From: Zygnema cylindricum
Taxonomy: Eukaryota > Streptophyta > Zygnematophyceae > Zygnematales > Zygnemataceae
Direction of reading: 5' to 3'
NCBI GenBank assembly: GCA_037447655.1
Contig: JBBHKE010000667.1
Span: forward strand, 124,001-188,000
DNA length: 64,000 bases
In this document: piece after piece, positions 11,742 to 21,999 of the stretch
Layout: every line of letters begins with the position of its first letter
Numbering within the stretch: the stretch's first letter is position 1
Position numbers and translations under genes: made by a program
The notes under the pieces: generated by a model
Seen by the model: the letters and a program-made list of their open reading frames with translations, nothing else
Databases searched by the model: none
Told to the model about the DNA's origin: nothing

Positions 11742-14700
11742 AGTCTAATTTTAATTTTTCTTTCAACCCGCATTTTTCCCGACAATATTTTAGTTTAGGA
11801 GAGGGCACAGGTTTGGTCATCATGTCAGCCACCATTTCTTCATCAGGTCTATACACAAGATTTAGAATTTTATTTTCAACTTTTTCTCTTACGAAGCTTA
11901 ATCTTATGTCCATATGTTTTGCTTTGAAATGGTGTTTTGGATTGGCTGCAATTGCAATTGCAGCTTGGTTATCGCAAAAGATTTCATGCACTCCCTCCTT
12001 CATAAATCCCAGTTCTTGTAACAATGATTTCACCCACATTAGTTCTTTTACAGCAGAACACGACGCCATATACTCAGCCTCCATAGTAGACTGAGCAACC
12101 ACCTTTTGTTGCTTACTGCTCCAACAGCAAGCACCTTCCCCCACATACAAAACATATCCAGAAGTGCATCTTCTCATAGGTGCATCCCCATAACTGGCGT
12201 CACTCCAAGTGGTGATATCAGTATGCTCCCCTCCCAAATGCAACCATAACTCTCTAGTTCCCACCAGATATCTCATGACTCTCTTGGCTGCCTCCCAATC
12301 TCTCTTCCTAGGATCATTAAGACTCCTACTGAGTACTCCAACTGCTGCCGCTATGTCCGGCCTGGTACAGTTCATAAAATAGATTAAGCTTCCTACGACC
12401 TGTCTATAAGGAATAGACTTCATGAACTCTCTCTCCTCTAGACTCATCTGATCGTCTAAGATCATCACTCCTCCTTCTACACTCCCATCACTTACTTTTT
12501 TCAAGTCCATGGGAGTGGTACAACTGTTAGCATTTTCCATGTGGAATTTCTCAAGCATATTACCTATTGCTTCTTTCTGAGTAAGTCTGATAATCTTCTT
12601 CCCTCTATCTCTCTCCATTTCGATCCCCAAAATATATTTTGCCACCCCTAAATCCTTCATATCAAATCTGCCCCTAAGATCTTTCTTTAGCCTATTGATA
12701 TTATCTAAAGACTTACTTAACACAAGCAGATCATCCACATAAATTGCAATAAAAATGACACCATTCTCATCTTCAAACATATAGATAGAATGGTCAGAGC
12801 TGATCCGGATGTATCCCAGATCGGTGAGAAACTCATCTTGTTTCTTGTTCCACTGTCGGGGAGCCTGTTTCAGTCCATATAAAGACTTTATGAGCCTGCA
12901 CACTTTGCTCTCTTCTCCTTCTTCCACAAACCCCTCGGGTTGCCTCATAAAAATTTCTTCCTCTAACTCACCATTAAGAAAAGCAGTCTTAATATCCATC
13001 TGGTGAATTTCCATGTCTTCCGCTGCGGCCAGACTGAGGGGAATCCTTACCGATGGGAACCAAACAACTGGAGCAAAGGTCTCCTCATAGTCAATCCCCT
13101 CTTTTTGGGTGAACCCCTTTGCTACCAATCGAGCCTTATACCTCTCAATTGTATTATCTGGGTTCAGTTTTAGTTTAAATACCCATTTACATCCAATAGG
13201 TTTTCTGTCTGGAGGGCAATCTGCTAGTTCCCAAGTATTTGCTTCCATGATAGAAGCCATCTCATCATTTATGGCTCTAATCCATCTTTCTTTCTCTGGA
13301 CTATTCACTGCCTCTAAGTAAGACTGAGGCTCATCTGGGTGAGATAGCTTAGTTACCTTATGGGCAGCTTGTTTTTCCTGTATCCTTTTGCTGCTCCTCC
13401 TTCCTCCCTCAAACTCCGAAGCTGGAATGGATGGAAGTCTTGGATTTCTTCTCACTGTGTCATCGGCTCCCCTGTCCATAAAAACCGTATCTTGTCCCGC
13501 TTCTTCCATCTCCTCGAAGTCCATAGGAGTATGTGAGGTTCCCGGTGAGTCTCCTGTATCTTCGATCTCCCCTGAATCTGTAATCACAGTTTCACTCATG
13601 TCTTTTTCGGGAACGACTCAGTTCTCCTCACTTTCGGACTCAAATCTGATCCTTATCTTCTTTGTATATTTGAAGGGGTCAAATGACTTCCCTTCATCCA
13701 TGACAACTAAGTGTTTGACCAGAATGATATCTTTCTTTGCTAAGTCATAGACTCTATATCCCTTAACATCCTCATCATATCCCACAAAGTATCCAGGTTT
13801 TCCCTTAGCATTTAGTTTCCAGTTTTTCCTATCCGTGTCAAGACTGTAAACTTGGCTACCAAATACTTTAAGGTGTGAGATATCTGGTTTCCTTCCAACC
13901 CATCTCTCATAAGGTGTCACTCCCTTTACAGCTGAGGTAAGGACTCTATTTTTAATATAGTTGGCACAGTTCATTGCCTCTGCCCAAAATCTCTTTCCTA
14001 TTTTCTTGTCTGCCAACATACTACATGCACTATCTCCTAGTGTTCGATTCAACCTCTCAGCTACCCCATTTTGTTCCGGGTTATATGGTACAGTTTTCTG
14101 GTGTTGCACTCCCTCATCTCTCAGATATTCCTCAAACTGGTTAGAGGTATATTCCCCCCCATTATCACTCCTTATCCTCTTAATAGGGGTTTCATGCAAC
14201 TTCTCACTCCAAGCTTTATATTCTTTCAAGTAAGTGGATGCTTCAGACTTATTTTTCAGAAAGTAGACTCTAGAGTATCTAGACCAGTCATCAGTTATTG
14301 TCATCATAAACCTCTTTCCTCCAACCGAAGGTACTTTTGCTGGTCCCCAAATATCTGTGTGGACCAAATCTAACACTTTCTCACCTCTATATGTGGCGGC
14401 TTTGGGAAAGGGAAGTCTGTGAGCCTTACCTTGAGCACAACCACTACAATCATCCATTATTTCATTATCCCAAAACTGAATGCCATCTACTACCCCAAGC
14501 TTTTTCATTTCCCTTAACCTATCAAAATGCACATGCCCCAAACGCTTATGCCAAATCATCACCTTAGGAACACCAACATAGTAAGCATTCTTCTTTTCAT
14601 TACTCAAGTTAAGCCTAAACATTCCTTGGCTACCCTTATCTGCTGTGAAGTAAACTTCATTCCCATACTTAGCTGTAAAGACTCCCTTCCTGGTGAAGGT

Positions 14701-16089
14701 ATCAAACTCTTTGTCATCTAACACAGACGTAGAGACAAGATTTTTACTCAACTGAGGAATGTAAAGTACATCTGAGAATGTAAGTATAGAGGTCTTACCC
14801 TCCACTAAGACTTTCAGATCTACTGATCCCACTAGATCTGTAGTAACCACTCTCCCATCCCCATACTCTATCTCTACAGTAGGAATCTTTCGTAGCTTAG
14901 TGAAGAGTTCTTTATCACGGCACATATGCATGGATGCACCTGAGTCGATGATCCATCCTTCCTGTGGAGCTTCCCGAATTGCTCCAAGGGCACACTTCTG
15001 CCTCCGAGGGATCTCCTTCTCCTCCAGACTCTCGTCAAGAAGAAGCTCCCCATCCTCCTCAGATGACTCATCCTCGATTTCTCCTGACACTTTTGTAACC
15101 ACAAGTGCCTTTTTCTTCCCTCCGGAAGAACCCCCTCCACGGTTTTCTTGGAGCCTCAGCTCTGACAACTTGACACAATCTGCAATAAAGTGTCCCGGCT
15201 TTTTGCAATAATGACAAAGACCCTTTGGGGGCCTCTGTCCCCCAGAATTATCTCTTTCCCCTCTATAAGGTTTCTTCGGATCCTTCCCCCATCAGTCCCC
15301 TCCTGCTGCTAGAGCTTGAATGCTCTTTCCTCCTCTCCTAATCTCCATTGTGTTTTCCTGCACAAGTATCATCCTGACTACTGTGTTCCATTTCCATAAA
15401 CTATCAGGCATTCCCTGTACTCGGTACACTAAGTTTTCAAACTCATTTGGTAATTTCATGATAAGGGTGTTAACTTTCATTTTCATTGTACCTATCCACC
15501 CGGCACTTTCCATTTCCGTATACAAACAAGAAAGATCATTACAGTAATCTAACATCTTTCCTCCTTTGTAAGTGTAACTCAATAGCTTTTGCTCAGCCAA
15601 CTGGAGCTCCTGAATAGTTCCAGCTCTATAAATTTCCACCAAACTCACCCACAACTCCTCGGCCTTGTAAATGTGAAGATGAGGAGTGGCCAAACCTTGA
15701 GTGAGGTGCCTCAAAATGAAGTTCTTGGCAGCCATGTTTACATCCTCCCACATTTGAGTATCGTTCTCCACGGTCTTCACAATTGCCGCTCCTGATACTG
15801 TGGCAATAGGAGTTAGGGGTGTCTCCTTCCCTTTCCCCTTTTCGGACACACTGCTGTCCCCATCATCTGCCTCCTCCGCCGAGGCAGCCGTTGTTGCAGG
15901 AAACCTTACTCCCCCAAATCCTGGTGGAGTTCCTGAAGGTGGACGTTTCACTTGTCCACTGACGATACCCCAGTATCGTTTTTCACACAAAGCTCCCATC
16001 ATCATGGCTTCCCAATAGATGAACCCAGATCCATTGAAGGTGGGCACCCTAGAGGGTGGGCCCATAACCTGCAATTCTGTGTCCTCCAT
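11740..16089 (-). pseudogene. Copia gag-pol polyprotein of element A, one frame with two TGA stops
   Basis: A single 1450-codon frame runs from the ATG at 16089 to the stop at 11740, broken only by TGA at 15292-15294 and TGA at 13618-13620. In order it encodes Gag and a CCHC zinc knuckle (CHYCKKPGHFIADC, near 15175-15216). Next comes the aspartic protease (WIIDSGASMHM), followed by the GAG-pre-integrase HHCC zone (WHKRLGHVHFDR...CSGC). Integrase follows with HTDIWGP, RSDNGGEYT and QNGVAERLNR, then reverse transcriptase with YVDDLLVL and RNase H with WSDASYGD, STMEAEYMA and CDNQAAIAIA. The order protease-integrase-RT-RNase H is the Copia arrangement. The start codon lies inside the LTR. Both stops could come from CGA codons by C-to-T change. 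Readthrough cannot be excluded but is not supported by any visible signal. Confidence 0.9.
16058..16069 (-). other. Primer-binding site of element A, copia-type half-tRNA-iMet
   Basis: On the minus strand the LTR end CA is followed at once by GGTTATGGGCCC. This matches the primer-binding site known from Drosophila copia, which pairs with the anticodon arm of a cleaved initiator tRNA-Met rather than with a tRNA 3' end. It contains no TGG complementary to the tRNA CCA end at the border. Here it is also translated, as part of Gln-Val-Met-Gly. Confidence 0.8.
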
Positions 16090-17117
16090 TGGACCACAGA
16101 ATACAGGAAGCCTCTAGATAGTATTTAACTAACCCACTTTAAGCCACAACCACTGCTGCCCAAGAAGGCAAACTGACAATTTGACTGCACCCCTGTAGTA
16201 GCCTAGACTCCCCTGAGTCCGTAGAAAAAAGAATCACTGAAAACGGCCAACCAGGCGATAAGTTATAGGATGGCAAAGATGCCAATTTATACAAACTCTC
16301 TGAGAGAGAGGACTATCTACCTAAATTTTCCTGAGTCCTAGTGTTTCCTAATTCCCTCTCACAGCTCCTATCTACTGCCTGTACGAACCAATCACAAAAC
16401 TGTATAGTACTAGAAAGTACTACTGCCGATGTACTTTCTGTACGGCCTCTGTACGACAAGGCCATAAGTGGACGCGTGTATACTTTCCACTCATCCGTAC
16501 GTTCCTCGGAATTCCCGCGACCGAATGATGTCTCCCCACGTGGCGCCAGGTGATGCCACGTCACTAAATGCCAAAGTGACCACTCTGGGATTTCGGCGAT
16601 GATGTGCGCCGTTGGATTATATGCGAAACGTAATCTTGGCCGGAATAAATACTTGCGCGATATTTGTTCCGATGTAGAAATAAAATGCGTGGTATCCGTT
16701 TTGAATTAGCGTCGTACGACGTACTTTATAAAACTGTATATATGTACGCCGTAAACAGTTTTAGTTAAATGAACTTTATCCTTTCGAACTAAATATATAT
16801 CTATCACATACCATAGCACTTAGCATTGGTCCTAGTCTATTAGGATAAAGCTGACCGCTACCGGACGATTTGACGAACCGCAGGTACCGGGATCAAATCT
16901 CTGGTCCGTCAAGTATATTTTTAGTAACCTACTAAAAATAGTTGTCTGTTGAACTAAGGCAGCCATGGATCAACCTCTCTCTCTTTCCTTCAGTGACTAC
17001 AGCAAGTATGGGGGCTAGAGAGCGGAGGTGGAGGCAGGCTGTCCGTCCTTTTCTTTTTCCTTTTATAAAACCATATTTAAACCTAGAAAATACTCTAGAA
17101 ATCTATAAATTTCAACA
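16070..17117 (-). repeat. 5' LTR of Copia element A (contains the Gag start codon)
   Basis: The 1048-bp LTR ends at 16070, where the primer-binding site begins. ATG at 16089-16087 is followed by codons for MEDTEL inside the LTR, and the next codon (CA/G) straddles the border. The LTR probably carries the promoter, but I cannot place a TATA box with certainty. Confidence 0.93.
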
Positions 17118-17122
17118 CTTGT

Positions 17123-17353
17123 TTTATTACATCTAACCGTTTTGGCTCTGAATAGTTTCTTTTCTTATAACATCTGGCCGTTTTGGCCCTGAATAGTTTC
17201 TTGATTTTTATTACATCTGGCCGTCTTGGCCCTGAATAGTTTCTTGTTTTTTTACATCTGGCCGTGTTGGCCCTGAATAGTTTTCTGCTTTATTACATCT
17301 GGCCATGTTGGCCCTGATTAGTTTCCTTCTTATTATATCTGGCCCCAAGTGGC
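17123..17353 (+). repeat. Tandem repeat, about 42-bp unit, in the gypsy leader
   Basis: Five to six units of the form ttattacatctggccg / ttttggccctgaatag / tttctt are arranged head to tail. The Copia A insertion split this array, since a partial unit remains left of 10675. The array precedes Gag and is probably part of the transcribed leader. Confidence 0.85.
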
Positions 17354-17545
17354 CTTGCATAGGTGGCACGAGGTTGCTTGGCATGGCGTGACGTTAGTGG
17401 GATTGGACAAGACAGTTTACAAGTAGACTGACTGCAGTGATACAAGAAAGGCCCAACGGCGTGGTGTGTCAGTCTTGCGGTTATTTGCATACTTTTGCGT
17501 GTAATTTTATTTAGCTGCATCCGGATAGGACCGTCTTCTGTATAC
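17354..17545 (+). other. Gypsy leader between tandem array and Gag
   Basis: No open frame of note. It contains ggcacgaggttgcttggcat and similar short GC-rich segments. I see no clear function. Confidence 0.4.
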
Positions 17546-19969
17546 ATGCCAACGGATTGGAATAATTTACAATTTCCGGCTGGTACCACTAGAAGCTTAG
17601 GTGCTTACCAAGGGCCCTCCAAAGAGTTTATTACAGCCGGTCCTCCTCCAATATCTTTTCCCAACTCAGCAGTTCAGTCACCATTTTTAGGATCACCTTT
17701 TTAGGATCACCCAGTTAGTCGAGATCTGGTCTCTTTTCGCTCAATAGGTCTACGTCGTTGGTTTCTTCATCTTTCACCCACAGTTCGGGGGAAGAATCGG
17801 ACACCGACTCGCTTGACATACAGGGTCTAGGTTTACCACCGTCAATTTTCTCAGTGGGCCGTACCATACACACTAATCACACCTCTTTTAGTGTGGACAT
17901 GGCCTCGTCCATGGACACCGGAGGTAGTAAACATCATTTCTGTTTTTCTGGTCTCAAGGACACCATGTCCTTGTCTCACTTTCGCATGCTTTTCAATACC
18001 GAAATGCGAGATTTGGTATTTCGGTACCAAGACCGCTACGACCTACGGGTCACTTTTTCTTTACTAAGGAGATACCTCACAGGATCTGCCCTATCCCTTT
18101 ATACCCGTAAATATTAGGAAATTTGTGCTATGACTGAAATAGCACCCGCCTATTCCGGGGCTCCTGCCATAATCGACAGCCCTGAAATTCCTTTCCAACC
18201 CGCTGTCCCGGCAGTTTATGACTCCACAGGCAAAGAAGTTTCACTCGCAATACCTGAGGTCCCTCATCGATTTGCAGTGGCAGCTAGGGCTGCAATTCCG
18301 GCTAGACCAAAAATGTTAGTCCCTCTAAGAGATCGAGTCTCATTAATTTTCGATTTATTACAGGACGAGTATCGGATGCAGAATCCTGACCAAGTCAAAT
18401 AATTAATGAATTTCGAGCGCAGACCGGGTGAAACAACCCCGGCATTGCGGTCACGTATGGAAACTTTGCGTGAGGCCTTACCGGATCTCATGTCAGAGGC
18501 TGAGGCGGTACAAAAATTTGTGGGTCAGTTTCCCACACAATCTCGACGGTTTATTCAGAACCGTCTGACCGAAGCATATGGCCTTAAATTCACTTTCGAG
18601 CAGACTGCAGAGTTTGCTGTGAAGTACGAAATGCAGACCAGCTGGTGGGACGCTCACGAGCGGCCGAAACCTTCACCTAGAGATTACCCTAATCCAAATC
18701 CTAACCATAATCCTAATCCGCGCAACCCATGGCCCAACCCAAGACCTCCAAGGGCCCCCGCCATGTGATCATTACCCACAACGCTAGGAGCGCGTATATG
18801 TTTCCGGTGTGGTCACAGTGGTCACGACGCATGCAGCTGTCCAGACCAAGCAACCACGTGTACTCACAGCAATCAAACAGGTCATTACATACAGCGATGT
18901 CATATTAAAAATCCAAATTTCAGTTATCAAAAACAAATTAAAAACGGCGGTATACCTACTCGTTCGGCTAAATTTGTCACTTTACCGAAAGGGGAAGAGA
19001 AGGACACGTCCCCCAAAATCAGCAGGAGGGACCGAGATAGATAAGAGATGTAGGCAACCATGGCGGCCATGATGAAGGAGCAGTTTGCCGCGCTTACGGC
19101 GCAGGTCAAACCGCAATTAACTGGAATGGCCCGGACCCTAGTCCATATGCCCTCTTTTGCCGGGCGATCTCTCAGAGAGTCAATCGTTCAACAGCGGGCA
19201 ACCCTTTTCAAAGGGACCCCCGATCATAATCGTGAGTCTAAATCCATTAACACTCGCATACTTTTATCTTTCGCTAAAGAACCTAAAACCCTTATCCCGC
19301 AAACAGCCGCTAGCATCACTGCGAAGGCCTTAACCATTCTGGAAGGGAGTATAGAAGATGCCTATAAGGTCAAAGAACGGTTAGCAATACTGTCAACTAT
19401 GCTCCCCGAACTAAATAGTGAGGCAAAATCCTCAAATCTAACGAAAGCTGCTCATGCATTACAAGCGGTTCAAAACCATCGTAGTACCCTAACTCTTCAA
19501 GCGATTACTCTAGAAAAGCGTTACAGTCTTACTCCACACATCAGTTTTCTGGATAACAAGTTAGGCGTTTTCACAGTTAATGGGGTAGCTCCAGCTTTAC
19601 CTCTCATGGACACAGGGGCGAAACCCATTATCCTCGGATCGGCTTTCGCCAAGAAACTAGGTCTGACTGCAGATACGCTACAACCCACTACCACTCGTTT
19701 GTTGACCTCCGCAGGAACCACAGAACCTGTCTTAGGTATGACAAAAGAACCACTCTGTTTTCAATTTCAGTGTCAATCAGATTCCAATTTCGCAGAAATA
19801 TACGCTCACGCCTTGGTCACGAAGTGTAGCAATTATGAGTGCTTGGTCGGCCAAGACGTCATTTTCCGAGTGGGGGGGGGGTTGACATGCATGATCAAAC
19901 ATTTTCGTACAGACCAAACAATTTTCCAAACCACAAAGTTTGTTTATCTCTTATCTCGTCCCGGCAACC
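17546..19969 (+). pseudogene. Gypsy Gag with two zinc knuckles and aspartic protease, decayed
   Basis: The likely start is ATG at 17546 (MPTDWNNLQFPAG). A 14-bp tandem duplication near 17682-17709 (tttttaggatcacc twice) shifts the frame. From there to about 19870 one frame persists, with stops including TAG at 18115, TAA at 18400 and TGA at 18766. The Gag core (17758-18768) ends in a Pro/Asn-rich tail. A CCHC knuckle CFRCGHSGHDACSC follows at 18799-18840. A second one at 18859-18900 has Ser in place of its second Cys. The protease has LPLMDTGAKPIILG at about 19602-19643. A run of nine G near 19871 shifts the frame once more, and the reading then continues into the solo LTR at 19970. Coding resumes after the LTR in the expected phase. 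Confidence 0.85.
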
Positions 19970-20971
19970 TGCAATTATGTGTCCTCCATTGGACTACAGA
20001 ATAGAGGAAGCCTCTAGATAGTATTTAACTAACCCACTTTAAGCCACGACTACTGCTGCCCAAGAAGGCAAACTGACAATTTGACTGCACCCCTATGGAG
20101 CGTAGACTCCCCTGAGTCCGTAGCAAAAAGAATCACTGAAAACGGCCAACCAACCGATAAGTTATGAGTCGGCAAAAATGCCAAGTTTATACAAACTCTC
20201 AAAGAGAGAGAGGTTCCTATCTACCAAAATTCTCTAAGTCCTAAATCCCTCTCACAAACCTTATCTATTGAAGTACGAACCAATCGGATCACTGTAGAGT
20301 ACAAAAAGTATTATGGCCGATGTACTTTCTGTACGGCCCATGTACGGCAATGCTATTAAGTGGACGCGTGTCCACTTTTCATTTGTCCTTATGTTCGCCG
20401 GAATTCTTGCGACCAAATGTCATCCCTCCGCGTGGCGCCACGTCACGCCATGTCCATAAACGTCAAAAGTGACCATTCCGTGATCTCGGCATTGATGTAC
20501 GTCGTCGGATCAGATTCGATATTAAATGTCTGCCGTCGAAAACAAATGTCCGATTCATTTGTTTGCGTGCGAGATAATGTTCGCACTATATAATAATTGG
20601 TTCCAAGTTCTTTCGTTCGTAATTCCGTTAATCGAATTCATAGACGTAACATTGTTTAAGTAAATATCAAACCTAATATATGCTAACGGACTTCTACGAC
20701 AGACTGGTTTGAGCTAACGGCTAAGCCGCGCTCTACCGGTCGGAGGTTCGAGTCCTGCCGGACTCAACCTTTTGTTTAGAGTGACATAAGTCACTCTTTA
20801 GCCCTGCCTGCTTAAGCTAGGACATCCATGGCTCAGCCACCCTCTCTATCCCCGAGTGACTACGGCAAGTATGGTGGGAAGAGAGGGGAGGCGGAGGCAG
20901 GCTGTCCACCTTTTTTATTTTGTACTAAGTTCAGACCTAGAAAATACCATATAAAAATAACAATTTCAACA
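19970..20971 (-). mobile_element. Solo LTR of a Copia element related to A
   Basis: This 1002-bp sequence has the same ends as the LTRs of element A (minus strand TGTTGAAATTG...AATTGCA) and similar order of internal blocks, at clearly lower identity. It is flanked by a perfect duplication caacc (19965-19969 and 20972-20976). No internal region remains, so LTR-LTR recombination removed the rest. It sits in gypsy coding sequence between protease and methyltransferase. Subtracting 1007 bp (LTR plus one TSD) rejoins the reading frame. Confidence 0.93.
20707..20770 (+). other. tRNA-like module inside the solo LTR
   Basis: On the strand opposite to the Copia transcript, GGTTTGAG (20707) can pair with CTCAACC (20764-20770). 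Between them lie a box-A-like agctaacggctaag and a perfect pol III B box GGTTCGAGTCC, and TTTT follows directly. The span of 64 nt is too short for a normal tRNA and I cannot draw a convincing anticodon arm. The equivalent positions of LTRs A and D keep a related motif (gatcaaatc) inside a stem with different bases. It may be a tRNA-derived element or a pol III promoter. Not called a tRNA gene. Confidence 0.35.
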
Positions 20972-21261
20972 CAACCCATGCCTACCACGGCTCAGTCGGC
21001 GTTTTTCCTGCCAGCCTATGCCGCAGTTAGCATAGGTTCTGATATTCTTGAATCGTTAACGGCGGAAGAAATCTTACCAGACCCCTCGGGAATGCCAGAC
21101 CCCCCGAGAATGCCATAATTATTTGGCACCCCAGGTTTTATTATTGACTCGGCAGATTTTGACAGATTGTATAAGTTCACAGTACCGATTCCTTTGAACA
21201 ATATTCCAGATCCACCCGTTATTGCCATGGATCCTCCGGGTTTTCCCCCATTAAATGGAAA
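20972..21261 (+). pseudogene. Gypsy linker region between protease and methyltransferase
   Basis: Coding continues after the solo LTR as QPMPTTAQSAFFLPAYAAV and IGSDILESLTAEEILPDP. A TAA follows at 21116-21118, then GTPGFIIDSADFDRLYKF in the same frame. I do not recognise a domain. The segment connects to the methyltransferase motif after a frame change near 21255. Confidence 0.6.
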
Positions 21262-21405
21262 CCAGTAAACTTACAACCTAACCCGAACGGTCTGGTTATC
21301 TTAGACCTTTTTGCACGTGTAGGTACCACACTTCTCTCTTGCCTTAGGAACGGTATTCTAATCAAGCAATATTATTCTGTAGATATTGACCTTTTGGCTA
21401 GACAG
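21262..21405 (+). pseudogene. C5 cytosine methyltransferase N-terminal remnant (motif I and acidic motif II)
   Basis: The frame from 21262 reads GLVILDLFARVGTTLLS, then a short helix (LRNGI) and YYSVDIDLLAR, before a TAG at 21406. This matches the S-adenosylmethionine-binding motif I of C5 methyltransferases (DLFxGxG) followed by the strand ending in an acidic pair. Here the conserved glycine of DLFAG is Arg (CGT), probably a point mutation. The catalytic PCQ and later motifs are absent because a deletion near 21400 joins this piece to RNase H. Retrotransposon-encoded C5 methyltransferases have been reported in charophytes and dinoflagellates, which fits. The position between protease and RT/RNase H is visible here. 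Alternative: another Rossmann methyltransferase. The V-D-x-D ending and spacing favour C5. Confidence 0.7.
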
Positions 21406-21983
21406 TAGTTATGAGGGGGAGTGCTTGGCCGCAGTTTGGGAAATTGTGCATTTTCGCCATTATCTTTATTGCAAATCTTTTAATCTTCTTACTAACCATC
21501 AACCATTGTATTGTCTTATGACCAATGACAAACTATCCGACAAGTTAGCCCGCTGGGCCCTCATTTTGCAGGAATACGATATGAAGATCATCCATCAACC
21601 GGGGCTACTTAGTTTGAATGCCGACGGTCTTTCCCGAAATCCCTTACCCAATTCTGCCGATAATGGAATACGACATGATTTTGATGACGAACCTATTGCA
21701 TCGCTGTCTGCTGGAGCCCACATGGTTTACAGTTTTTCGGGGCCAACCGCGCACAAAACTGAACACGATCCATGGAGGGACAGCGCTCTGGTCTTATTTT
21801 TATCAACCCAGTCCTTCCGAACACGCACTACACCAGGAGAGGAGGAGCGTGTTGGCAAAAGAGCACAAAATTACTGATAGATGGGAGGTTCCCTTATCCG
21901 TCTCCTCGCAGATGGAAGTCATCGGCATGTTCCTCGGCCAACAGAACCCGTATCACTTATGGATCAAATTCATACTGATCTGA
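21406..21983 (+). pseudogene. Gypsy RNase H and connector, frameless at its 5' side
   Basis: After the deletion junction the sequence encodes SSYEGECLAAVWEIVHFRHY, then TNHQPLYCLM, DKLARWALILQEYDM and a HQPG motif. These are the typical Ty3/gypsy RNase H blocks, but the first DAS-type aspartate region is lost. TGA and TAG occur together at 21875-21880. The same frame continues as LIRLLADGSHRHVPRPTE and ends in IHTDL before a 17-bp tandem duplication. Reverse transcriptase (YxDD) is nowhere in the element. Confidence 0.85.
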
Positions 21984-21999
21984 AATTCATACTGATCTG
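21966..21999 (+). repeat. 17-bp tandem duplication that shifts the pol frame
   Basis: aaattcatactgatctg occurs twice in a row. Seventeen is not a multiple of three, and the shift exactly explains why RNase H and integrase now lie in different frames. Confidence 0.85.

Larger units (their letters stand above)
10680..17117 (-). mobile_element. Ty1/Copia LTR retrotransposon A, nearly intact, minus strand
   Basis: Two LTRs of 1047 and 1048 bp bound the element. Each starts TGTTGAAAT and ends AATTGCA in element orientation. A perfect 5-bp duplication cttgt flanks it (10675-10679 and 17118-17122). A polypurine tract and a primer-binding site sit at the correct LTR borders. The internal gag-pol frame runs 16089 to 11740 with two in-frame stops. 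The LTRs differ at only about ten positions by eye, so insertion is recent. It interrupts the leader repeat of the gypsy element. Confidence 0.95.

Noticed and set aside
13600-13620. Alternative genetic code or selenocysteine at the TGA codons of element A
   Set aside because: TAG and TAA lesions occur as well in neighbouring elements and host genes here end in normal stops; no SECIS-like structure was recognised.
20707-20770. A genuine tRNA gene
   Set aside because: The B box and acceptor-like pairing are good, but the span is only 64 nt, no clear anticodon arm forms, and it lies within a retrotransposon LTR. Kept only as a tRNA-like module.
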